Notes under the pieces: model-generated
The model's database searches: none
What the model saw: the letters and a program-made list of their open reading frames with translations, nothing else
Told to the model about the DNA's origin: nothing
Position numbers and translations under genes: made by a program
Shown here: positions 34,673 to 43,105 of the stretch, piece after piece
How positions within the stretch are numbered: position 1 is the first letter of the stretch
Layout: every line of letters starts with the position of its first letter
Assembly: GCF_900106045.1 (NCBI RefSeq)
Contig: NZ_LT629802.1
Coordinates: 4,712,001 to 4,776,000 of the forward strand
Direction: 5' to 3'
DNA from: Pseudomonas mucidolens
Lineage (GTDB): Bacteria > Pseudomonadota > Gammaproteobacteria > Pseudomonadales > Pseudomonadaceae
DNA: 64,000 nt

Positions 34673-35563
34673 ATGAACGACACCATGAAAGAACTGCGCA
34701 ACATCGTGATGCGCGCTGAAAGCCAATGGACGGAAACCGGGTTGCCACGCGTGGCGATGGTCCACGCCGAAGCCTGTGCCAGCCAGATTTACCAGCCGAT
34801 GTTGCACCTCGTACTGCAAGGCTCAAAAACCTTGTCCATCGGTGATCGGGTACTGAGTTATGGGCCAGCCACCTATTTTGTGGTGCCTATCGATGTGCCG
34901 GCGACTGGCGAGATTTATCCAGGAGGGCCGGACGAACCCTATCTCGCTATCAGCCTGACCCTGGATCCCGGCACCATCGCTTCGCTGCTGGCGGACAGAC
35001 TAAAAGCAGAAAGTCTGTCCGACCCCAGCTGCTTCGCGCCCGCTCCGGCGTCTCCAGAGATGCTCGATGCCTGGCTGCGCATGATGCGCCTGATCGACCG
35101 CCCCTATGAGGCTTCGGTGCTTGCACCAATGATCGAGCGCGAAATTTTGTTTCGCGCGCTGCAAGGGCCCTTCGGGAAGATGTTGCGCGAAATTGCGCGC
35201 CCTGACGGGCGGCTTTCACAGATCCGCCGAGCCACCCAATGGATACGCGAACATTACACCGAACCCTTTCGAGTCGAGCCTTTGGCGGCCATGGCGGACA
35301 TGAGCATCGCCGCTTTTTATCGGCATTTCAAAGCCATTACCGCGATGACACCGATCCAATACCAAAAGCGCCTGCGCCTACTCAGAGCGCGATGGCTCCT
35401 GTTATTTGAAACACACAACGCCGCCGCCATCGCATTCACGGTCGGGTACGAAAGTGCCTCGCAATTCAGTCGTGAGTACGCACGTCTGTTTGGGTTGCCG
35501 CCCGCCCGAGACGCCGCAAGGTTTAAAACGCCCGCTGATGCCGTCGATCCGCGTCCCACCTAA
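34673..35563 (+). CDS. AraC-family regulator with N-terminal cupin domain (2)
   Basis: A 296-residue paralogue of the protein at 29760-30644: LHLVLQGSKTLSIGDRVLSY in the cupin domain, and RVEPLAAMADMSIAAFYRHF plus VGYESASQFSREYARLFGLP in the DNA-binding domain. The frame is open further upstream, but the similarity starts near this ATG. It is divergent from SDR 3 and is the last gene of the island before the right att-like site. Confidence 0.87.
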   Translation: MNDTMKELRNIVMRAESQWTETGLPRVAMVHAEACASQIYQPMLHLVLQGSKTLSIGDRVLSYGPATYFVVPIDVPATGEIYPGGPDEPYLAISLTLDPGTIASLLADRLKAESLSDPSCFAPAPASPEMLDAWLRMMRLIDRPYEASVLAPMIEREILFRALQGPFGKMLREIARPDGRLSQIRRATQWIREHYTEPFRVEPLAAMADMSIAAFYRHFKAITAMTPIQYQKRLRLLRARWLLLFETHNAAAIAFTVGYESASQFSREYARLFGLPPARDAARFKTPADAVDPRPT

Positions 35564-35667
35564 CATCCATCAAGGGTTGATGGGCGCGGGCTCCAAAGGC
35601 AGTTGGTACCAGTGCTAGACCTGGGCATACCGGCGTATTTCAAGCCTGATGCACGCCCAGCACCGGG

Positions 35668-35688
35668 CGCCGTGTATGCCTAACTGAC
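35668..35688. repeat. island direct repeat C (arm-type site candidate)
   Basis: The first 13 bp match repeats A and B, and 18 bp (35671-35688) match 21576-21593 exactly. It lies 42 bases before an att-like sequence. Confidence 0.6.
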
Positions 35689-35729
35689 ACACCACCAGAA
35701 CCCTTGTAAACCGGGCATCTTACAACCCA

Positions 35730-35752
35730 ATTCCAACGACGCCGGGGCACCA
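35730..35752. repeat. right att-like sequence (tRNA-Arg 3'-end remnant)
   Basis: TTC-AA---CGCCGGG-GCACCA follows the tRNA-Arg T-arm/acceptor/CCA order with a few changes and one missing base. It marks the likely right boundary of the island, just before a terminator and core-type genes. Confidence 0.5.
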
Positions 35753-35763
35753 GATACAAACAA

Positions 35764-35795
35764 AAAAGCCCCAGGTCTCGCGACCTGGGGCTTTT
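35764..35795. terminator. strong bidirectional terminator at the island edge
   Basis: AAAAGCCCCAGGTC and GACCTGGGGCTTTT form a 14-bp stem with loop TCGC. It terminates the minus-strand sigma operon ending at 35826. Confidence 0.85.
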
Positions 35796-35825
35796 CGGTG
35801 GGCGTTGTTTCGTCCTGAATAAGCT

Positions 35826-36434
35826 TTAACGCTTTTGCAGCGCCTCCAAACGCGCGGGTAAATCCTCGTTCGGAAAGCGTTTATGCAATGCCAGCAGTTT
35901 TTCATCCGCCGCCCTGGCCTCACCTGTCTGACGCAAGCGCAAGATTTCCTGCAGCGCTTGTTCCAGCGTGGGCAAGGCGACCGCTGCGCGCTTGCTCATT
36001 TTGGCGGTGGGCGCTTCAGCCAGGAAGCCTGCGGTTTCTGCCTGCACCTGCGCGCTGTCGGCCTGGGGCGCGAGGGCGAGGCGGGCCATCGGCGCGGGGG
36101 CCGCTGGAGCCGCCAGCGCGGGTGGCGGGGGCGCGGCGGCGTATTGCTCAATGTCGGGCGTGGGTCGGTCGGCGGTGGGAACGGGCGAACGCACGACCAG
36201 GCCGATCATCAAGGCTACGCCTGCGACGGTGGCAAATGCCATCTGCCAGCGCGGCCGTTGGCAGGCGTGCAGCCAGCGTTGCCACAGGTTGGGACGCGGC
36301 GCCGGGGCTTCGCGGCGGGCGGCGGCGAGGATGAAGGCGTCGAGGGCGGCCGGCGGTTCGCCGTGGGCCTGCTGGCGAAAATGCTGGAGCAGCACGTCGT
36401 CGGGCGAATCCTTGGTGTGTCGGGGGTCAGTCAT
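35826..36434 (-). CDS. anti-sigma-factor-like membrane protein
   Basis: A 202-residue protein with an N-terminal cytoplasmic domain (DVLLQHFRQQAHGEPPAALDA), one transmembrane helix (about residues 64-81) and an Ala/Pro-rich periplasmic part ending in a helix (TLEQALQEILRLRQTGEARA). Its ATG has GGAGG upstream and overlaps the sigma gene stop (ATGA). No zinc-finger HxxxCxxC motif is visible. Position and topology suggest it restrains the coupled sigma factor. Confidence 0.72.
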   Translation of the reverse strand: MTDPRHTKDSPDDVLLQHFRQQAHGEPPAALDAFILAAARREAPAPRPNLWQRWLHACQRPRWQMAFATVAGVALMIGLVVRSPVPTADRPTPDIEQYAAAPPPPALAAPAAPAPMARLALAPQADSAQVQAETAGFLAEAPTAKMSKRAAVALPTLEQALQEILRLRQTGEARAADEKLLALHKRFPNEDLPARLEALQKR

Positions 36435-36991
36435 ACGGTTACCTCCTCGGCCAGCAGCCGACGCAGTTTCTGCTGGGCGTAACGCAAACGGCTTTTGACG
36501 GTTTCCAGCGGGGCGCCGGTCAGGGCGGCAATTTGCGGCAGTTCCAGGTCGCCGCGCAGGCGCAGCAGGAATACTTCCCGCTGGTCTTCGGGCAAGTCCT
36601 GCAGCGCGGCATCGAGACGACCCTGGTCGCGGCTCAGGCTCAACTGCTGCTCGGGACCGGCGCTGTCGTCGAGGCGGGCGTGCAACTGTTCGTCGTAGCT
36701 GTCGTGCAACGGGTTGTGGATACCGTGTTTGCGCCAGTGATCGATCAGACGGTTGCGCGCAATCTGGAACAGCCACGTACGAAAACTCGCCCGCCCCTGG
36801 GGCTGACTGCTGCTGCGGATCAGGCTGAGCCAGGTGTCCTGGAACACTTCCTCGGCCAGTTCGGCCTTGTTGCTCAAGGACACGAGAAAACGGTACAAGC
36901 CCTGCCGATGGCGAGCGTACAGGGCTTCAAACGCCGCCCCGTCGCCATCGCGATAGCGGGCCAGCAGGGCCTCGTCGCTGGGTGAATCCAT
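36431..36991 (-). CDS. ECF RNA polymerase sigma factor
   Basis: A 186-residue ECF sigma factor: region 2 (FEALYARHRQGLYRFLVSLS... FRTWLFQIARNRLIDHWRKH), an acidic linker, and region 4 (LPEDQREVFLLRLRGDLELP... GAPLETVKSRLRYAQQKLRR). The ATG at 36991 has GGGAG upstream. It follows the VWA lipoprotein gene by 25 bases and overlaps the anti-sigma-like gene. Confidence 0.92.
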   Translation of the reverse strand: MDSPSDEALLARYRDGDGAAFEALYARHRQGLYRFLVSLSNKAELAEEVFQDTWLSLIRSSSQPQGRASFRTWLFQIARNRLIDHWRKHGIHNPLHDSYDEQLHARLDDSAGPEQQLSLSRDQGRLDAALQDLPEDQREVFLLRLRGDLELPQIAALTGAPLETVKSRLRYAQQKLRRLLAEEVTV

Positions 36992-37016
36992 TGAATGCCA
37001 AACTCCCTTCAAATGA

Positions 37017-38681
37017 TCATTGCGTAACCGGCGCCTTGAGACTCTGCGCCAGCTCGACCAGTTGCACAAACTCATTGCGCAGGCCAAAGAAGTCATCGCC
37101 TCGGGCGGCGCGCGCCAATGCGGCGGTGTCGGCCAGGCTCATGGTGCCAGTGTAGCGTCCGTCATTCTTGAGTTGTTGGGCAAAAGCCGCCACGGCGGCC
37201 GAGAAGCGCAAGTCAGCGCTGGGCTGGGTGTTGTTTGGCTGGCTGTCGATTGCGCGCTCGATCAGTTGGCTCTCGCCGCCTTCGGCCGGCTTGTAGCGAA
37301 CGCGCAACAGCGCCAGTTCTTCCGCTTTGCTGTCAGCGCTTGAGGGCGACCCGTAGCGCAGCGGCTCCAGCCAGCCTTTTTCGCCCTTCGGGACAATTTC
37401 ATACAATGCAGTGACAGTATGTCCGGCACCGATCTCGCCGGCATCAACCTTGTCGTTGTTAAAATCCTCACGCTTCAAGGCGCGGTTTTCATAACCCAAC
37501 AGGCGATATTCACTGACCTGGGCCGGGTTGAATTCCACCTGCAACTTCACATCCCGCGCCACCACCGCCAGGGTCGAGCTGAGCTGGTCTACCAAGACCT
37601 TGCGTGCTTCACGCAGGTTGTCGATGTAGGCGTAATTACCATTGCCGGCATCGGCCAGTTGCTCCATCAACTGCTCATTGTAGTTACCCACGCCAAAACC
37701 CAGGGTGGTCAGGGAAACCCCGCTTTTGCGTTGTTCGACTGCCATTTGCTTGAGGCTGTCGAAGTCGCTGATGCCGACGTTGAAGTCGCCATCGGTGGCC
37801 AGCAGGATGCGGTTGATGCCCTTGTCGATAAACCCTTCACGGGCCATCTGATAGGCCAGTTCGATACCCGAAGCGCCGGCCGTCGATCCACCCGCGTTCA
37901 ATTGATCGATGGCGTTGCGGATCTTCGCCTTGTCGCGGCCGGAGGTCGGCTTGAGCACGACTCGCGACTCGCCGGCGTAGACCACCAGTGAAACCCGGTC
38001 TTGATCACGCAACTGATCCACCAGCAGTTTGAGGGTGCTTTTCACCATCGGCAGGCCTTCGCGGCGATCCATGGAGCCGGAAACATCCACCAGGAACACC
38101 AGATTGGCCGGCGCCAGATTCGCCACCGCACGGTCGGAAGCCTTGATGCCGATGCGCAGCAGGCGGGTGTGGGGATTCCACGGCGTCGCCGCGACTTCGG
38201 TGGTCAGGCCAAAGGGCGAGCCGTCGCTAGGCAACACGTAGTCGTAAGGGAAATAGTTGACCATTTCCTCCAGTCGTACAGCACCTTCGGGCGGCAGGCG
38301 ACCTTGGTTGAGGAAACGCCGGACATTGGCATAACTGCCGGTGTCGACGTCGACACTGAAGGTCGACACCGGTGTTTCGGCGACGCTGTGGACCGGGTTG
38401 TCCGGCAGCTGTTGATACTGCTCGCGAGACTCGGCGCGGTATGGCGCGACCACGCCGTCGTGCATGACCACAGAAGCGGGCATTGGCGCCGCGACGAGCA
38501 TTCTCTTGAGCCCGCCACTCTGTACCTGAACGGACTCGCTGTGCACGTGCGGCGCAGCGACAGTGTCGCGAGCTTTAGCCTCATCACGGGACGAAGACAA
38601 CCCACACCCGGCAAGCGCCACCAGCAAGGTAACGGCAAAGCCTTGGGTGGCGGGGCGCAGTAGCAGAAGAGAATGGGACAT
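37017..38681 (-). CDS. von Willebrand factor A domain lipoprotein (YfbK-like)
   Basis: A 554-residue protein with a lipoprotein signal (LLVALAGC). It has an N-terminal VWA-associated domain (PVSTFSVDVDTGSYANVRRF), a VWA domain with the MIDAS motif VDVSGSM (about residue 200), and a C-terminal DUF3520-like region. It is expected at the inner face of the outer membrane or in the periplasm, binding proteins via a metal ion. It is the first gene of the operon with the sigma and anti-sigma genes. The ATG at 38681 is used because the signal peptide starts there. Confidence 0.88.
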   Translation of the reverse strand: MSHSLLLLRPATQGFAVTLLVALAGCGLSSSRDEAKARDTVAAPHVHSESVQVQSGGLKRMLVAAPMPASVVMHDGVVAPYRAESREQYQQLPDNPVHSVAETPVSTFSVDVDTGSYANVRRFLNQGRLPPEGAVRLEEMVNYFPYDYVLPSDGSPFGLTTEVAATPWNPHTRLLRIGIKASDRAVANLAPANLVFLVDVSGSMDRREGLPMVKSTLKLLVDQLRDQDRVSLVVYAGESRVVLKPTSGRDKAKIRNAIDQLNAGGSTAGASGIELAYQMAREGFIDKGINRILLATDGDFNVGISDFDSLKQMAVEQRKSGVSLTTLGFGVGNYNEQLMEQLADAGNGNYAYIDNLREARKVLVDQLSSTLAVVARDVKLQVEFNPAQVSEYRLLGYENRALKREDFNNDKVDAGEIGAGHTVTALYEIVPKGEKGWLEPLRYGSPSSADSKAEELALLRVRYKPAEGGESQLIERAIDSQPNNTQPSADLRFSAAVAAFAQQLKNDGRYTGTMSLADTAALARAARGDDFFGLRNEFVQLVELAQSLKAPVTQ

Positions 38682-38879
38682 GGGCTGAACCTCGTGAGTG
38701 AATGATGCGTTCACAAGGTCAGACGCAAGCGCGGCGTGATTCGGGTTTTCCGAAGGGAACAGATTTGATCCAGCGCGATCCGTCCCCTTCTGAAAATAAG
38801 CCCTTTCAAGGTCTTTGAGGTCACGCAGCAAGCTGAAGAGCTGTTTTGATCTGAAGTGGAGGGGTCTTTTGTGTGTGGC

Positions 38880-38931
38880 TTGAGATCCCCCTCACCCCAA
38901 CCCTCTCCCCAGAGGGGCGAGGGGGCTGATC
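38880..38931. repeat. intergenic GC-rich palindromic repeat
   Basis: CCCCCTCACCCCAACCCTCT followed by a complementary G-rich arm (AGAGGGGCGAGGGGGCTGAT), a form often seen between Pseudomonas genes. The rest of the 520-base gap (38.7-39.2 kb) shows only an AGGGGCGG/CCGCCCCT inverted repeat at 39067-39091, perhaps a terminator of the lipoprotein operon. Confidence 0.55.
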
Positions 38932-39205
38932 GGGAGATATTGGCGGTTTACATCGACCTGACAGATCGGCTTTGAATCCGTAATCAAAAACGATTTTTCA
39001 GGTCGCCCATTTTCTCAGCACACTTCGGTCAACTGCCTCAGGGCGGTCCAACGTTTCGGGAGGGTTAGGGGCGGATCTCAAGCCCGCCCCTTATCGCACT
39101 GCCAACCGCATTTTAAACGGCACATGCAGACCGTCATCGCGACAGCTCGGTATCAATTCAATGCGACTGGTTTTTCAAAGGCCTTGAAAGGGTTGCTTCT
39201 GAAAA

Positions 39206-39856
39206 TCAGTCCGTACCGTACTTCGGCGAACGCGGCCCGTACAAGATCCCGGTGCGTTGGCCGGCCGACAGCAGGCGCGCACCGGTGATACCGGCAATCG
39301 GATGCGCCGCGTCGGTGGAACTGTTGATCACTTGCTTGACCGCCGCCGTGATCAGCATGCCCACCAGGCCGCCACCATTGCTGTTGCCTTCCTCGCTGGA
39401 GGCCCGCGCCGAACCGGTCCACAGCGTGGTGCCGGTGCGCAGGTCCACCAGTTTGGCCGAAGCCGTCACTGCGGTGTCACTGGTGATCAGCATGTACTTG
39501 GTGCCGTATTCGCTGACGGTGATGTACAGCGCCGAATCAGCCCCGAAAATCTCATGCAGCTTGCCCGGTGGGAGCGCCTGGATGTCGTTCGGGGTGGTCA
39601 GGCCGTTCTGGCGGAAGGTTTCGTCGACCAGTGCAATTGGCAACACGTAGTAGCCAGCTTCCGCCAACGGGTAGGTCACCTGCGACATCAGGCTGTAGGA
39701 CGCCTGCACTTCCGGGGATTCGTTGATCGGTGGCAACACCAGGATCGACTTCGGCCGCGACTGCTTGAACGCCGAGTAATCAACCGTCTTGGGCGCGGCA
39801 CAACCGCCCAGCAACGCCAGGGCCAGCAAGGCCCCGGTAAGTTTCAACAGTCTCAT
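39206..39856 (-). CDS. GNA1162/DUF799-family lipoprotein
   Basis: A 216-residue lipoprotein (signal LLALALLGGCAAP). The DUF799 core includes SILVLPPINESPEVQASYSL, LHEIFGADSALYITVSEYGT and KLVDLRTGTTLWTGSA. It resembles the TolB-N-like fold of LpoB/CsgG-associated proteins. Its ATG overlaps the DUF4810 stop (ATGA). Together with CsgG-like and DUF4810 lipoproteins it probably forms an outer-membrane complex of unknown purpose. Confidence 0.87.
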   Translation of the reverse strand: MRLLKLTGALLALALLGGCAAPKTVDYSAFKQSRPKSILVLPPINESPEVQASYSLMSQVTYPLAEAGYYVLPIALVDETFRQNGLTTPNDIQALPPGKLHEIFGADSALYITVSEYGTKYMLITSDTAVTASAKLVDLRTGTTLWTGSARASSEEGNSNGGGLVGMLITAAVKQVINSSTDAAHPIAGITGARLLSAGQRTGILYGPRSPKYGTD

Positions 39857-40215
39857 TTCTTCACCTCGGGGGCCTTGGCGTTCTTCAGCAGGAAGTCCAT
39901 GTAGGCGGCGGACTCGGGGAACAGCGCCTTCTCGGTGCGGAACTGCTGCACCATCTGATCATCCTTGCCCATGCTCAGGTACAGCATGCCCAGGTGCGCG
40001 TGATAACCCGGCGGGGCCTGGCGACCACTGGCGTTGATCTTTTGCAGATCCCGCTCCAGCGCTTCGACCTGGGCTTCCTTGGGCTCACCCTTGAAATATT
40101 CATAAACCTGCGGCTGATAGCTTTCCCACTGATACAGCGGCTTGGGTGCCGTCTGGCACCCGGCGACCACTGCCATTGCTGTCAGCATCAGCGCCAACTT
40201 CACTGCCTTGCTCAT
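39853..40215 (-). CDS. DUF4810 lipoprotein
   Basis: A 120-residue lipoprotein (signal MLTAMAVVAGC). It has the YQWESYQPQVYEYFKGEPKE stretch and a TPR-like segment (PPGYHAHLGMLYLSMGKDDQ). The ATG at 40215 has AGGAG 9 bases upstream. It is the middle gene of the CsgG/DUF4810/DUF799 set. Confidence 0.85.
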   Translation of the reverse strand: MSKAVKLALMLTAMAVVAGCQTAPKPLYQWESYQPQVYEYFKGEPKEAQVEALERDLQKINASGRQAPPGYHAHLGMLYLSMGKDDQMVQQFRTEKALFPESAAYMDFLLKNAKAPEVKK

Positions 40216-40244
40216 CCGTGTACTGCTCCTTGAAAACAATTAAA

Positions 40245-40928
40245 TCAGTTGCGCGGGTTCCAGGCGCCGGCATTGATGCCGTCGACCAGGCGATTGATCG
40301 CTTCGCGCATGGCCAGGTCCAGGACCTTGCCATTGAGGGTGGAGTCGTAGCTGGCGGTGCCGCCGAAGCCGACCACTTCGCGGTTCGACAGTGCGTATTC
40401 ACCGGCGCCCTGGGTGGAATACACCACTTCCGAAGTACTGATGTTGACGATGTTCAGGTTGACCTTGGCGTAGGCCACCTGGGTCTTACCACGGCCGAGA
40501 ATGCCGAACAGCTGGCGATCACCGGTTTCTTTACGGCCGAACTCGGTCACATCGCCGGTCACCACGAAATCAGCGCCCTTGAGCTTCTGTGCAGTGCCTT
40601 TGATTTTCGCTTCCTGGGAGATTTCGCCCATGTTGTCGCGGTCCAGCACGCTGAAGCGGTTGGTCTGCTGCAAGTGGGTGATCAGGATCGTCTTGGCCTG
40701 ACCGCCGAGGCGATCCACGCCATCGGAAAAGATCCCACGCATGTAGCTGGAGCGGTTGTCGAACTTGCCCACGGCAATCGGTACGCGCACACCGGAATAG
40801 ACCACGCCGGCGCTGGCGACTTTCTCGACCTGCAGCGCGCGCGAGCTTTCCGTGGCGGCACAACCGGCCAACGTCAGCAGCGCGGCGCCGGCAAGGCCCG
40901 ACAGCAGGGTTTTGAACAGTGTTTTCAC
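40245..40928 (-). CDS. CsgG/HfaB-family outer-membrane lipoprotein
   Basis: A 227-residue CsgG-like lipoprotein starting at GTG 40928, with AGGAG upstream and lipobox LLTLAGC. Features are VGKFDNRSSYMRG, LITHLQQTNRFSVLDRDNMG and GADFVVTGDVTEFG, the CsgG core. CsgG forms a secretion pore in curli systems; no curli genes are visible here, so this is the paralogous CsgG-like lipoprotein operon. Confidence 0.88.
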   Translation of the reverse strand: MKTLFKTLLSGLAGAALLTLAGCAATESSRALQVEKVASAGVVYSGVRVPIAVGKFDNRSSYMRGIFSDGVDRLGGQAKTILITHLQQTNRFSVLDRDNMGEISQEAKIKGTAQKLKGADFVVTGDVTEFGRKETGDRQLFGILGRGKTQVAYAKVNLNIVNISTSEVVYSTQGAGEYALSNREVVGFGGTASYDSTLNGKVLDLAMREAINRLVDGINAGAWNPRN

Positions 40929-40971
40929 GGGGTGCTCCTAAGTAAAGAAATCCAGGGTGTTCAGGGGGCAA

Positions 40972-41553
40972 CTAGCGCGACGGGATGTCACGCAGGTCAT
41001 CAAGGATGTAGCGGCTCAGCCCGCCAGTGAAATGCAGCTCGACACTGGCGTTGCCGGTATTGGTGACGATTCCACCGATGGTTTTCCATTGCTGCGCCTG
41101 GCCGGCCCAATTGTTGGGCACCAGCCCCTCGCGAGCCTGGGCAAAGTGCAGCACCTCGGCGCCGGCCTGCTTGACCTTGACCTGATAGCTGAAGTCGATG
41201 CTGCTGAGGATCGTGTTGTCGTCGACGATCAGCGTGCTGAGGCCGCCTTTGGAGTCGGCGATATGGCGGGTGTAGACGATATCCACGTCCAGCAAGTAAT
41301 CGGCGCTCGCCTTGCTGGTCGCATAACGCTTGGCCTTGAGCAGGCGCTCGACCAGATCGACGCCCAATTGCTCACGGACTTTGGCGTCCGGCAGAAAACG
41401 CGGGTTCTGCCCCACCACTTCCACGTCGAAGGTATCGACCCAAAAGGTCGCAGTCTTGGGAATGCTGACGGGCGCGGGGGAAATGTAGTAATCGGGCTTG
41501 GAGGCACAACCGGCCAGGAAGGAGAGGGCCAGGAGTAAAGCAAAAACACGCAT
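40972..41553 (-). CDS. putative lipoprotein heading the CsgG-like operon
   Basis: A 193-residue lipoprotein (ALLLALSFLAGCASKP), with beta-rich repeats such as FWVDTFDVEVVGQNPRFLPD and ADYLLDVDIVYTRHIADSKG. The ATG at 41553 is used for the signal peptide. It lies 43 bases upstream of the CsgG-like gene. I do not name a family; it probably works with its neighbours. Confidence 0.75.
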   Translation of the reverse strand: MRVFALLLALSFLAGCASKPDYYISPAPVSIPKTATFWVDTFDVEVVGQNPRFLPDAKVREQLGVDLVERLLKAKRYATSKASADYLLDVDIVYTRHIADSKGGLSTLIVDDNTILSSIDFSYQVKVKQAGAEVLHFAQAREGLVPNNWAGQAQQWKTIGGIVTNTGNASVELHFTGGLSRYILDDLRDIPSR

Positions 41554-41686
41554 GTCTGATTTCGTCCCTGAAAAGTGTCCGGTGTGTAACGGCTGGCGCA
41601 TTTTACGGGGTTGAAAGCGGTTCTCAAGTTGTTTTATCCACCGCCGCTCCAGTTTGCCTGAGCTTCAACCATTCAACAGCGGCCAC

Positions 41687-41786
41687 TGTAGGAGCGAGCT
41701 CGCTCGCGAAGAACCTGAGCACGACAGGTTCTGCCTGGGTGCACGCGTAATCGTTGACGATTTTCGCGAGCAAGCTCGCTCCTACA
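41687..41786. repeat. pair of Pseudomonas REP sequences in inverted orientation
   Basis: TGTAGGAGCGAGCTCGCTCG at 41687 and its inverse CGAGCAAGCTCGCTCCTACA ending at 41786 form a typical REP doublet (REPIN-like) with a 51-base spacer. Confidence 0.88.
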
Positions 41787-41854
41787 GGGGGCTTCATTGG
41801 CTACGGCGCAGTGGCGCCTTGCGTCGATTCAGGCGTGGGACTTTTAGTCCGGCG

Positions 41855-42045
41855 GTCGCCCAACAGGGCGATCGGGTTTGGCGATCCGTTGACCGTATAC
41901 GAAAGCTATCTGCTTGTTGCAGGGGCTTTTGTACCCGCATCGCTGCTTTATGGCAGCTGTGCGTGGGAGTTCTTCGGGTCTGCCGGAACTCGGTCCCGGT
42001 TCGCCAACCTGCGTACAGCTGTCACCCATTCGTTTGGCGACGATA
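41855..42045 (+). ncRNA. structured RNA element, C4-antisense-RNA-like (copy 2)
   Basis: TGGCAGCTGTGCG (41951-41963) pairs with CGTACAGCTGTCA (42012-42024). Two positions differ from copy 1 but keep pairing as G-T, which supports selection on RNA structure. The inner hairpin TTCTTCGGGTCTGCC, loop TTCGCCAACC and flanking TTTGGCGA motifs are conserved. A small gene with a good ribosome site follows. Confidence 0.6.
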
Positions 42046-42082
42046 GATGACAGCCTCAATTGAATTGACCGAGGTTTCATCC

Positions 42083-42349
42083 ATGAATCGATACATGCCT
42101 CTTACCGGCCACGACTGCACAATCCCCGCACTGTTAATCGATACTCAATCCCCTCTCGACGTCCTGCACGCTGCCGCCGCACACCGCATTCGAGCGGTAA
42201 CCCAACTGCTCGAACAGTTCACCGACGGAATGATGACCCGTGAAGTTGGTCAGCGTATGTCTCGGTGTGGCGCGCTCGTAATTAACGGTTCGAATCAAGC
42301 AATCGGTATCGCCCAAAGTGCGGCGAAGCAAGTCTGTGAACGATGCTGA
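42083..42349 (+). CDS. small hypothetical protein downstream of the RNA element
   Basis: An 88-residue protein (NRYMPLTGHDCTIPALLIDT... CGALVINGSNQAIGIAQSAA), with GAGG 9 bases before the ATG at 42083. The middle is helical (LDVLHAAAAHRIRAVTQLLE). It follows the C4-like element just as the small genes at 7.8 kb do. Its 3' side is flush against a transposase remnant. Unknown function. Confidence 0.6.
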   Translation: MNRYMPLTGHDCTIPALLIDTQSPLDVLHAAAAHRIRAVTQLLEQFTDGMMTREVGQRMSRCGALVINGSNQAIGIAQSAAKQVCERC

Positions 42350-42366
42350 GTTGGTAGTTGAAAGTT

Positions 42367-42835
42367 GCCTAGCTATGGCTACCGTCGTGTCTGGGGATTA
42401 CTGCGTCGCGCACGTGAAACCCAGTCGCTACCGACGATCAACGTGAAGCGGGTTTACGGGGTCATGCGCGATCACAACTTGCTGCTGGAGCGCCGGATCA
42501 AACAGCCCGGCGCACTGGCGAAGCGACAACGGCTCAGCCTATACCGCTGAACAGGCGCGCCTGTTTGCTCGACAGATCGGTTTGCAGCCGGTGGCCACCC
42601 CGGTACGCAGCCCGTAGAGCAATGGCATGGCCGAGAGTTTCGTGAAGACGATAAGCGTGACTACGCGGCGCACATGCCCAAGTCGGATCGAGAAACGGCG
42701 TTGCGGAACCTGGCAATTGCCTTCGAACACTACAACGAGCAGCATCCGCATAGCGCCTTGAACTATCGCTCACCGAGGGAATCCAGGCACTTGGCAGTTG
42801 CATCAGTTTAACCGGGAGTTGGTGTCCGGTTTTGT
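42367..42835 (+). pseudogene. decayed IS3-family transposase (orfB)
   Basis: [34 protein letters not shown] and later [24 protein letters not shown] sequence identify an IS3-family OrfB. The middle is deleted after KQPG, an in-frame TAG replaces the codon before SNGMAESF, and a lost A in AAAGCG shifts the frame. The right end of the element (about 42810-42840) is still recognisable. Confidence 0.85.
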
Positions 42836-42853
42836 AGGGGCAAGTCCAGGGTA

Positions 42854-43093
42854 TTAGCCTCGTACACCTATAAACATGTCTAACGTCATTGGCAGTTGTT
42901 CATTTATGGCTGAGGAAATTTTCCGGACTTGCTCATCGGTCAAAAGCAGCTCGCCATCGCATTCGGCAGCTAAATTTTCCCAGCCTAGAATATCCATTAC
43001 TGCTTTTTCAAACTCAGGTTGCACGTCCAGTTCAAATTTGATTGAGCTATCTTCGCTGTCATCTGCAAGAAATCCTGTGATTTCTAAGAACAT
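42854..43093 (-). CDS. probable immunity protein for the rRNase pyocin
   Basis: A 79-residue acidic protein (FLEITGFLADDSEDSSIKFE... EQLPMTLDMFIGVRG) starting 12 bases after the pyocin stop on the same strand. Small size, strong negative charge and position fit an immunity protein for a basic nuclease. The sequence is not obviously like colicin Im3, so the family is not named. Confidence 0.75.
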   Translation of the reverse strand: MFLEITGFLADDSEDSSIKFELDVQPEFEKAVMDILGWENLAAECDGELLLTDEQVRKISSAINEQLPMTLDMFIGVRG

Positions 43094-43105
43094 GTGTTTC
43101 TCCCT

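Noticed and set aside
39067..39091. Inverted repeat as a firm terminator of the lipoprotein operon
   Set aside because: The stem is good but there is no T-run on the minus strand, so it is mentioned only as a possibility.
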